DNA of 64,000 bases, taken from the NCBI GenBank assembly GCA_030035585.1, contig CM057468.1:55052145-55116144 (forward strand). Direction: 5' to 3'. The translations under genes and the position numbers were made by a program. Source of the DNA: Dugong dugon. Lineage: Eukaryota > Chordata > Mammalia > Sirenia > Dugongidae. Numbering within the stretch: the first letter of the stretch is position 1; each line of letters starts with the position of its first letter. This document shows, in pieces, positions 34,020 to 41,940 of this stretch. Under the pieces are notes generated by a model that searched no databases, was not told the origin of the DNA, and saw only the letters and a program-made list of their open reading frames with translations.

Positions 34020-35070
34020 CTAGGTTCTGCCTGTGAGCTGAAGCTGTTTGTCATCAGATCAAAGAACTCAGTTTAAGAATTCTTGTAAATTTGGTTTGAC
34101 TTTTACATATTCCCTTAATTTCTGTTTATCTGGAAGTGACCTAATTTCACCATCAAATTTGAACAAGAATTTTGTAGGATATATTATTCTTGGCTGGCAA
34201 TTTTTTTCTTCCAAGATGGTATATATATGTCATCCCATTGCCTTCTTGCCTGCATGGTTTCTGCTGAATAATCTGAGCTTAGTTTTATTTTTTCTCTTCT
34301 GTATGTGACTTTTTGTTTTTCACAAGCTGCTCTCAGGATTCATTGTTTGTCTTTGGTTTTGGCGAGTGTGAATATGATATGTCTTGGTGATTTTATTTTG
34401 GGGTCTCTTCTATAAGGGGTTCATTGAGCTTCTTGGATGGCCAGCTTTTCATCTTTCATGATATTAGGGAAGTTTTCTGTCAGCAGTTCCTCAATGATCC
34501 TCTCTGTGTTTTCTGTTTTCTCCCCCTGTTCTGGAATTCCAATCACTCGTAAATTTTTGCTTTTAATTGTGTCCCACATAACTCTCAGGGTGTCTTCATT
34601 TTTCTTTGTTCTTTTTTCTGTGTTTTCCTGTAATAGAGTTGTATCCAAGTGTTTGTCTTCAATTCCACTGATCCTGTCTTCTACCGTTTCAAATCTGCTT
34701 CTCAGCCCTTCTATGACACCATTCATTTTTGAAATCTTGTTGTTTATCTTTTGGATTTCTAATTGTTGTCTTTGTGTAATTTCTAGTTGTGAATTTATTT
34801 TGCCTTTTTGTTCCTGCATTATTTCCTGAATTCTTCCAATTTTTTGTCCATATTTTCCATGAATTTGTGTATTTTTTCCTCATGTTTGTCGGCTTTTTGC
34901 CTCAGTTCTTGGAGAATTCTGAGTATTAGAGATTTGAATTCCTTATCAGGTAGTTCTAGCGCATTTTCTTCCAGAGGAGAGTCATCTGGTGTTTTATTTT
35001 GGATGCCTACTGGAACCATCCTGTCCTGTTTTTGTAAATGTTTTGATATTGTCTGCTGTCTTCGGGGCAT
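34020..35070 (-). pseudogene. L1-B ORF1 (RNA-binding protein), broken
   Basis: ORF1p is the L1 RNA-binding chaperone, which forms coiled-coil trimers. The start codon is at 35070. The first 84 codons are charged and helix-forming. They are followed, in another frame, by 34421-34819, which carries the coiled coil and the RRM-like start (NLRVIGIPE, where L1 ORF1p commonly has a similar motif). The C-terminal domain (about 34020-34420) is recognisable but interrupted by stops. Confidence 0.88.
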
Positions 35071-36392
35071 TCAGTAGTTATTTTTCTCATTTATTGATTG
35101 TAGATTTGTTTGTTTCGTCCCTTTTTAAAAAAAAAAAAAATTGACTATGTCTGAGCAGGCAGACTGTGTGTTCTTCGTTGTTTGCTTGTCTGTGGAGACT
35201 ATACTTTTTGCCTTCTTCTCCAACTGGCAGGGTCAGTAACTCAGATATGGTACGGCAGGGCAGGTCTAGCTGAAGAGGAGTTAGTGGGACGGGTTGTTTG
35301 TGGTACTTACTTCAGCCACTAGAGCGGGTCGGTAATCAGTGCAGGGCAGGTTCCGGTAGTCCGTGCCTGTGTGGCTTGGTGGTGTGATGTCAAGTGCACG
35401 GTGCAGGTAGGCAAGATGCAGCAGGGAGATTGTTATGTGTGGAGCTAAGATGGATATGGTAGAGAACATACAAAAACATACGTACAAACAAAAAAGAATG
35501 CTAGGGGAGCTTGCCATTGGAGTGGAGAGATGGGAGACTCTGAAATGGAGAAAAACAGAAAGTGGAGGAGGAAGAAAAGAAAAGAATGAATAAATAAAAT
35601 CAGAAAGGTTAAACAACCGCAAAGTTCCCAGGGATCCCACTGGTGCAGCTATGAAGTCACTCTCAGGTGTTTCAGTACAGCCTGGCTAGAAGGCGTAGAG
35701 GTATACAACGCCAGGTATTCAGGGAACAGAAAGAGAAGGAACATATAGAGAGACAAGAAACTGAGCAATGAAGAAAGACAAAAAGGGAAAAAGAGTAAAA
35801 GAAAACAAAACAAATTAAAAAACAAAGCAAAACAAGGAAGGCCCCCAAAGAAATAGAAAAAACAAATAAGCCAAAGTAAAAAGAAATGCTCTCAGGGATC
35901 CCTCTGCACGTCTGTGGAAGCCGAAGTGGAGTCTCCCTGCCACACAGCTCAGCCTGGCCAGAAAAGGCTCCCAACTCAAGAAAAGGAAAAGAAAACAAAC
36001 AAACGAATGAACAAAAGCCCCGGGATCCCACCAGCACGGCAGCCCAAACCGGGAAGCAGCTCCACTCTCGAATGGAGCTCCGCAGCCCCTCAGGAAGAAG
36101 CAAAGATGGCGCATGGAGCCAGGTACTTGAGCGAAGTGAGGGGGAGTTAACGAGAGGCAAGTAAGAAATAAAAAGAAGAAGAAAAAAAAAGCACCACCAG
36201 CAGCCAAGAAACGGCACTCAGAGAGCCAGCTAGTGCAGGCTGGTGTTTCTGGACAAGAGACCGGGTCCGTGGGAAGCAGAGGGGGCCGAGTGTGGGTGAA
36301 GCAGGGTAGAGAGTGGGAAAGCGTATATCACAAAGTACCGGAGCTTTGCAGCCCCTCAGGATGAAGCAAAGATGGCACGCAGAGGGAGGTAC

Positions 36393-36629
36393 AACCATCA
36401 ACTTTCTATTGCCATCATTTCTTCTATATTTATTGGTTTGTATTACACATAAGAAAGAGTTCTATCTATCTCTGTATCTCTCTCTCAACCTATCTGTATC
36501 AGTATGGACTTATGGATTCTTATTTATTTATTGTGCTTTAAATAAAAGTTTACAGTTCAAGTTAGTTTCTCATACAAAACTTTATACACACACTGCTATT
36601 TGACCCTAGTTGTACTCCCCATACTGTAC
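36393..36629. repeat. Duplicated segment inside the L1-B 5'UTR
   Basis: Nearly identical, in direct orientation, to 37471-37703. It holds the end of the L1M piece, the L1-A target site and the first bases of L1-A (reversed 3' end). I count about 8-9 differences over about 235 bp. The following atcttttctact also occurs at 37439-37450, just outside the source segment. Confidence 0.88.
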
Positions 36630-37064
36630 TATCTTTTCTACTCGAGCGAAAGGAGGGGGAGGTGAGGAGAGGCAAGGAAGAAATAAAAAGAAGCGGAAAA
36701 AAGCAACACCAGCAGCCAACAAATGGCACTCAGAGAGCCACCTGTTCGGGTGTGTGGAATCCAAGCAGCCACTGTTTCCTGATCAAGAGACTGTGGCTGC
36801 GGGAAGCAGAGGAGGCCGAGTCGGGGTGAAGAAGGGTGGGGTGTGGGAAAGCGTATATCTCAAATTACTGGTTGTTTTGTCTCCCGCTGGAAGCTCCGTG
36901 AGGCTGCTTTCTCATACCCCCTGTTTGCTGGTCTCCGATAGGAGTCCAAGATGGCGGAACCATGCTGCGTTAGCTGGTAGGGGACCTCTGCATGAATCTC
37001 TCCTTGCTCTTCATTCTTTTTTGGATCTTTGCTGTGGAGGGACGGCGTGGTGCTTCTGCCTAGA

Positions 37065-37074
37065 GCGCCATTTT
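37065..37074 (-). promoter_or_regulatory. YY1-like site at the 5' end of L1-B
   Basis: aaaatggcgc on the L1 sense strand lies about 10 bases from the element's 5' terminus. That is where a YY1 site is known to set the start site in human L1. A second match, caagatggcgg, is at about 36947. Confidence 0.5.
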
Positions 37075-37084
37075 CCCGGAACTC

Positions 37085-37602
37085 TTACTTTTGTTTTTTG
37101 ACCTTGCTATTTTTGAGAAACATATGCCAGTTACTTTCCAGAATGTATCTCAGTTGAGTTTGTCTAGTGTTCTTCATGATTAGATTCAGGTTATGCATTT
37201 TGAACTGGAATACCACAGAAGTGATGTTGTGTACCTCTCAATGCTTTTCAAGAGGCACTAGATGTCAGTTGGTCCAACACTGATGATGTTAACTTTATCC
37301 ACTTACTTAAAGTGTTAGCTTTTCCACTAGCTTTTTACAGGTTTTTCCACTGTAAAATTACCATATTTCTCTTCATAATAAATATTTTAGTTAATCTCAA
37401 TTAATTTTGGTGGGGAAGTATTTTAAGACTACATAATATCTTTTCTACTTTCATCCACTAGTTTTTAGCAACCATCAACTTTCTATTGCCATAATTTCTT
37501 CTATGTTTATTAGTTGGTATTACACATAAGAAAGAGTTCTATCTATCTCTGTATCTCTCTCTCAACCTATCTGTATCAGCATGGACTTATGGATTCTTAT
37601 TT
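37085..37602 (-). mobile_element. Ancient L1M 3' region, piece 2
   Basis: Continues piece 1: tgccagttactttccagaat, gattagattcaggttatgca, taccacagaagtgatgttgt. It ends at the L1-A target site. Confidence 0.78.
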
Positions 37603-37703
37603 ATTTATTGTCCTTTAAATGAAAGTTTACAGTTCAAGTTAGTTTCTCATACAAAACTTTATACACACTGCTGTTTGACCCTAGTTGTACTCCCCATACT
37701 GTA
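37471..37703. repeat. Source copy of the duplicated segment
   Basis: Direct-repeat partner of 36393-36629. It spans the L1M / L1-A junction in its native place. Confidence 0.85.
37589..37602. repeat. Target-site duplication, left copy, of L1-A
   Basis: atggattcttattt, identical to 48494-48507. Confidence 0.9.
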
Positions 37704-38269
37704 TCAGTATACTCCTCCTTTCCACCCCAGATTTCCTGTGTCCTTTCAACTGGCTTCTGTCCCTTTCTGCGTTCTCATCTCGCCCCAGGACAGGAACTGC
37801 CCATTTACTCATGTGTCTTCTTGAGCTAAGAGGCACACTCTTCACGATATCATTTTATGTCTTACAGTCCAGTCTAATATTTGTCTGAAGAGTTGGCTTT
37901 GGGAATGGTTTTAGTTTTGGGCTAACAGAGAGTCTGGGGGCCATGTCTTCCAGGGTCCCTCCAGTCTCAGTCAGATGATTAAGTCTGGTCTTTTTACTAG
38001 AATTTGAGTTCTGCATCCCACTTTTTTCCTGCTCTGTCAGGGACTCTCTGTTGTGTTCCCTGTCAGGGGGTCATTGGTGGTAGCCGGGCACCATCTAGTT
38101 CTTCTGGTCTCAGGCTGATGGTGTCTCTGGTTTATGTGGCCCTTTCTGTCTCTGGGGCTAATATTTTCCTTGTGTCTTTGGTGTTCTTCATTCTCCTTTG
38201 CTCCAGGTGGTTTGGGACCAATTCATGCATCTTAGATGGCCGCTTGCAAGCTTTTAAGACCCCACATGC

Positions 38270-38620
38270 TGTGGGGATATGTGCCATTAAAATATGGATG
38301 TATAAAGGCCTCTATTCTGCACAGCATGTTGAGACTTGTCCCCAACATGTTCAGACTTGTCACGACTTGTTTTCCCAAACCCGTTACTGATTAGCTTGTT
38401 TACCTGAATTCTTCCTCCCTTGCCTGAAACTTATTGTTATTCACCCAAAGCCCATTGTTCTGTTATTTGCTTCATGTTTGCTGTATTGACTATAAAATAA
38501 ACTCCTGGGACTGAAGCTGGGTTTGACTCCTCAGAGTGACCCTCCTGGCCCCACTTCTCTGTAAGAGTTGTGGCACTGGTTATTGTCTCAGCCACCCTGA
38601 CAACCATCGCCACTGCGACA
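38270..38620 (+). repeat. ERV 5' LTR
   Basis: 351 bp, from tgtggggatat to ctgcgaca. A TATA box (tataaa) is at 38301-38306 and a polyadenylation signal (aataaa) at 38496-38501. It differs from the 3' LTR at about 12 positions plus one 1-bp indel. Confidence 0.95.
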
Positions 38621-38703
38621 GATGGTGCCCTGTGTGAGGGGCTGTGATGGATGGTGCCCCATGTGAGGGGCTGCGACAGATGGTGCCCCGTGTGAGGGCA
38701 GAC
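38617..38703 (+). repeat. Triplicated primer-binding-site unit
   Basis: Three tandem units of 29 bp carry tggtgccc at 38623, 38652 and 38681, each followed by a tgtgaggg segment. The first copy sits 2 bases after the LTR, where a retroviral primer-binding site belongs. It resembles the site for lysine tRNA used by betaretroviruses. Retroviruses normally have one. Confidence 0.85.
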
Positions 38704-38960
38704 CGCCATATAGCTGCATAGGCGCCCTCGCACTCAATCCCTTTAGGTTGTGAGTATCGGACGTCCATTTCAGGCTGTTTAAAGGCACAGCCCGAGAGTG
38801 GCGGGGTTTTTCCGTGGGCGGAATTTCCCCGAGTGCTCTCATATCAGGCTGCTTTAGCCCCAGAGTGGCAGGTCTTTCCTGACCGCTCCCAAGGGATTTC
38901 AGGCTTCAGGCCAGGAGTTTTCCTATCATTCTTTCCTTCATTTTCCTATTCCTCCTTGCT

Positions 38961-39225
38961 ATGGGGAATTCTCTTTCCTGAGCAGCGTCAACACAAAACC
39001 CAGTTGTTGGGATTGTTAAAGGCCTCTAAGTTTAAGGTGTCAGAAGAAGCCCTTACCCAACTTCTGCTTTTAATTGAATCTGCCATTTCCCGACAGGTAG
39101 ACAATCAACAAGCAGCTGAAGTTCTTTGTCTCCAGCTTGCTTGTGAAAAAGCTAATGCTGACTGTCGGGCTGTTTTAGCTCTCTTAAAGGCACAGTGTCC
39201 CCGCTGTGGTAAAGGCTTTCATTGG
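38961..39225 (+). pseudogene. ERV gag remnant (matrix start joined to nucleocapsid piece)
   Basis: Gag builds the retroviral particle. An ATG at 38961 opens with MGNS, a possible myristoylation start, and soon hits a stop. The continuing matrix-like sequence (QLLGLLKASKF) lies in a neighbouring frame. It passes without the expected capsid domain to a segment like the end of capsid (VLCLQLACEKANADC) and the first half of a zinc knuckle (CPRCGKGFHW). Hundreds of codons are missing, and the zinc knuckle is cut where integrase begins. Confidence 0.72.
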
Positions 39226-39745
39226 GCTAATATATTCTGGGTTTCTCTATGCTACAGCCCTTTCTGGAAAATGTTTTACTCATGCCTGTCGTCATTTCAC
39301 CCAAGCCATTGCTACTACGGGATGTCCCCAAGCCCTTAAAACTGATAATGGTCCTGCATATACTTTGGCTAAATTTCAACAATTTTGTGCCACGTGGGAT
39401 ATTCTTCATACCATTGGCATTCCTTATATCCCTCAAGGGCAATCCATAATTGAACGTGCCCATCATACCCTCAAACGGCACTTAAATAAACAAAATGGGG
39501 AAGATGATGGGTCTAGACTATTTGACCAAAATGAAAGACTTGCTAAAGCTCTCTTTTAATTTTTTATCAGTTGCCAAAGATAGTCGCACTGCTGCAGAAC
39601 GACATTTAATCCCCTCTGACACCCGACCTTGCCCACAGGTCCTCTATAAAGATCCTCAAAATCTCCCTGTCTGGCAAGGACCTGTAGAATTACTAACCTG
39701 GGGGCGAGGGTATGCGGCTGTTTTGTCTCCTACAGGTCCACTTTG
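39226..39745 (+). pseudogene. ERV integrase remnant
   Basis: Integrase inserts viral DNA into chromosomes. The catalytic core begins abruptly at YSGFLYATALSGK, so the N-terminal zinc domain and the first catalytic Asp are lost. The second Asp is present in TDNGPAYT and the Glu in the GQSIIERAHH segment. A frame change near 39495-39560 separates the core from the C-terminal domain (LPVWQGPVELLTWGRGYAAV). The core follows the Gag zinc-knuckle piece with no protease, RT or RNase H between them. Confidence 0.85.
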
Positions 39746-40160
39746 GATTCCCACTCCGGCTGTGGTGCGGCCCGCGCTCCATCCCTGCCGTGGTGCTCTG
39801 AGCCCAGTCCCAGGTTGCCGCTGCCCGGGCTCGCTGGCCCGGTCGCCTGGGGTGTCGCCTCCCGGGACGGCCCTGCCTGGAGTCTCTGGGCAGGCGAGAA
39901 CGGGCTCTGCACTCTGGCCGCGACTAGAAGTCCCAGATTCGCACCACGCTGTGGCTCCCCCACGCGTCGGCACACTCTGCCCTGCGCCTCCACCCCTTCC
40001 CTTCTCTGAACCACCGCCACCACTCCTTTGGTGGCAGCCATCCGACTCAACTCCAGAGCTGCAACTGACACCGGCACCCCTTCCCCCGGGGATGAACCCT
40101 GAAGTGCCGCCATCTGACCCGAAATCACCCCTTCCCCCAGGGATGAACACTGAACAACGG
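39746..40160 (+). other. GC-rich proline-coding insert in the ERV
   Basis: About 400 bp of markedly GC-rich sequence lies in the same open frame as the integrase C-terminus (open frame 39495-40304). It codes for Pro, Ala, Ser and Gly-rich sequence with a PLPPGMN motif occurring twice. It has no resemblance to pol or env that I recognise, and contrasts with its AT-rich surroundings. Confidence 0.7.
40076..40154 (+). repeat. In-frame 51-bp direct repeat
   Basis: accccttcccccgggg plus atgaaccctgaa at 40076-40103 recurs with two changes at 40127-40154. The period is 51 bp (17 codons). Confidence 0.85.
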
Positions 40161-40304
40161 AGATCTGTGAGACCTGTAACATGGGGAGGTCTGAAAGCCC
40201 TCTCCTCCAAAGCTGACCATATCCTCTCAACTACAGGTGCCCCACTTACACTTGAAAACCTGTTTCTAGCTATGGTTTCCCTCGTGACAATCTATTCTCA
40301 ATAG
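40161..40304 (+). pseudogene. ERV Env-leader-like segment
   Basis: The end of the 269-codon frame reads RSVRPVTWGGLKALSSKA and then APLTLENLFLAMVSLVTI. The layout (basic/WG-containing stretch followed by a hydrophobic segment) resembles the leader of betaretroviral Env. The frame stops at 40304, and no surface or transmembrane subunit follows. Assignment is by resemblance only. Confidence 0.5.
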
Positions 40305-41146
40305 TCATCCTGTATTATCTTGTTAATCAGCAATTTGTTAAGCAGTAAGTTCCCAATGAAAATTTGTTATGTGTAAACTCCTCTATATTTTCTGCTTCTC
40401 CTAGTTAGATGCTTCTGTATAGATAGATTTCTAAGTTAGATGATTCCTTTCCAGTTGATAGTAAATTTGTGTAAATCAGTGTTTGATTGTTAAATCTGTT
40501 ATGATGTATAAATTGCCCTTCCTAGTGATTCCCTTCCAAGTAATAGTGAAGCTGTGTGAATCATTGCTTGTTTGATTATTAATGAATCTTTGAGCCTTTA
40601 TAAATCTTTAAGCCTTTAAGAATAATAATTTCAGTGGATGTTAAAAGTTAGTGTTTACCTGACAAAATGAGAGTCAGAGGAAACCCATGGGTCCAACAAT
40701 CAGGATATTACTAGTGCAGAGGATTATATTATCCTCATAAGATCATTCTATATTGTCTTACACACCTGAAAGGCACATTGAGTCCCCTGCTCCAACTTTG
40801 TGTCTGATAAGAGCAATGCTCTTGCTTAGTAACCTGGTGAAGAACCAGATGGTATCTGGTGGAAAACCAGCACCGTGAGTTTAAAGAGCCTGCAATGGCC
40901 GCCATCTAGGAGCAACTAAGTCCAGGTGTTACTCATCGCTATGCCACTTCTCCTCCTTAAACATATGGAGTGTGCCCCAGCTGAAGCTGGGCTCACAAGG
41001 ACTCACTAAGACGCCAGGCCCTGAGGTGTGGAGACAGTAGCTGAGATAATCTTGGATTTTATCACATAGAGAAAATTTTACTTTATCCTAACGGGCATTT
41101 GTTGGACCAGTGAAAAACCTCTTGATTCTTACTCCATTAACTAAAC
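40305..41146 (+). other. Non-coding ERV internal region
   Basis: About 840 bp before the polypurine tract, without a coding frame. It would be where env and the 3' untranslated part lay, but no Env subunit is recognisable. Confidence 0.55.
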
Positions 41147-41159
41147 AAAAGAGGGGAAA
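41147..41159 (+). other. ERV polypurine tract
   Basis: aaaagaggggaaa directly precedes the 3' LTR, the normal priming position for plus-strand synthesis. Confidence 0.9.
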
Positions 41160-41511
41160 TGTGGGGATATGTGCCATTAAAATATGGATGTATAAAGGCC
41201 TCTGTGCTGCACAGCATGTTGAGATTTGTCCCCAACATGTTCAGACTTGTCACAACTTGTTTTCCCAAACCCGTTACTGATTGGCTTGTTTACCTGAATT
41301 CTTCCTCCCTTGCCTGAAACTTATTGTTATTCACCCAAAGCCCGTTGTTCTGTTATTTGCTTCACTGTTTGCTGTATTGACTATAAAATAAACTCCTGGG
41401 ACTGAAGCTGGGTTTGACTCCTCAGAGTGACCCCCCTGGCCCCACTTCTCTGTAAGAGTTGTGGCATTGGTTATTGTCTCAGCTGCCCTGACAACCGTCG
41501 CCGCTGCGACA
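41160..41511 (+). repeat. ERV 3' LTR
   Basis: 352 bp with the same limits as the 5' LTR. TATA box at 41191-41196, aataaa at 41387-41392. Confidence 0.95.
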
Positions 41512-41940
41512 ATACACCACTAACTAAAGTAGAATGCAGAACATTTTCTTAATAAACATTGTTATGACAGTTGAGCTAGATGTCCCATGAAAACATGGTC
41601 GCCAGACCCCTGCACCTGCTACTCTGTCCCTGGAAGTGTTTGGTTGTATTCAGGAAACTTCTTAGCTTTTGGTTTAGTCCAGTTGTGCTGACTTCCCCTG
41701 CAGTGTGTGTTGTCCTTCCCTTCACCTAACATAATTCTTGTTTAAAAAGTAGTTAGTGAATACCCCTCTCCCTCCCTCCCTACCCTCGTAAACCATCAAA
41801 GAATGTTTTCTTCTGTTTTAAATCTTTTATCAAGTTCTTATAATAGTGATGTTATACAATATTCGTCCTTTTGTGACTGACTAATTTCGCTCGACATAAT
41901 GCCTTGCAGATTCATCCATGTTATGAGATATTTCATGGAT
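41512..41940 (-). other. L1-A 3'UTR, continued after the ERV
   Basis: Resumes as accactaactaaagtagaat, matching the L1 sequence after ttttaagacccca in the other copies (e.g. 29480 onward). Confidence 0.85.

Larger units (their letters stand above)
28638..37084 (-). mobile_element. Near full-length L1 (L1-B)
   Basis: The reversed poly(A) (T-run from 28638), 3'UTR, ORF2 C-terminus to endonuclease, ORF1, and a long repeat-rich 5'UTR ending near 37084 follow in order. It interrupts an L1M remnant whose two halves resume on either side. A short decayed duplication is possible (cactttt / tactttt). ORF2 is split by frameshifts and stops, so the copy is not autonomous. The RT motif FADD is intact, unlike in L1-A. 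Confidence 0.93.
35071..37084 (-). promoter_or_regulatory. L1-B 5'UTR with imperfect tandem units
   Basis: Sequence upstream of ORF1 that would carry the internal promoter. It is built from alternating GC-rich blocks and A-rich linkers. Related blocks start with gggatccc at 35631, about 35895 and about 36022. A second related pair is 36147-36392 and 36655-36880 (shared actcagagagcca and gggaaagcgtatatc). A foreign 237-bp segment separates the latter pair. Confidence 0.75.
38270..41511 (+). mobile_element. Internally deleted class II (betaretrovirus-like) ERV
   Basis: A 3.24-kb provirus remnant with two LTRs, a lysine-tRNA-like primer site, Gag and integrase pieces, an Env-leader-like piece and a polypurine tract. 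Protease, RT, RNase H and most of Env are missing. It interrupts the 3'UTR of L1-A: the L1 reads up to the ccccacatgc at 38269 and resumes at 41512 (atacaccac). No matching 6-bp target duplication is evident (acatgc left, atacac right). It cannot encode a functional virus. Confidence 0.92.

Noticed and set aside
31460-34829. Many plus-strand open frames rich in Phe, Leu and Ser
   Set aside because: They are the antisense of L1-B ORF2 and ORF1. The composition comes from reading the A-rich L1 sense strand backwards.
35672-36217. Minus-strand 181-codon frame with hydrophobic stretches
   Set aside because: Lies in the L1-B 5'UTR, on the element's sense strand but far upstream of ORF1. Low-complexity Phe/Leu composition from A/T-rich linkers, no domain.
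36900-37084. CpG-containing stretch as a gene promoter
   Set aside because: It is the 5' end of L1-B, with L1 sequence continuing on one side and an old L1M on the other.
38613-38703. CRISPR-like array from regularly spaced units
   Set aside because: Three contiguous 29-bp units without spacers, placed at a retroviral primer site in mammalian DNA. Tandem duplication is the right reading.
39656-40230. Minus-strand frames of 166-184 codons rich in Gly and Arg
   Set aside because: Shadow frames of the GC-rich ERV insert. High GC lowers stop-codon frequency.
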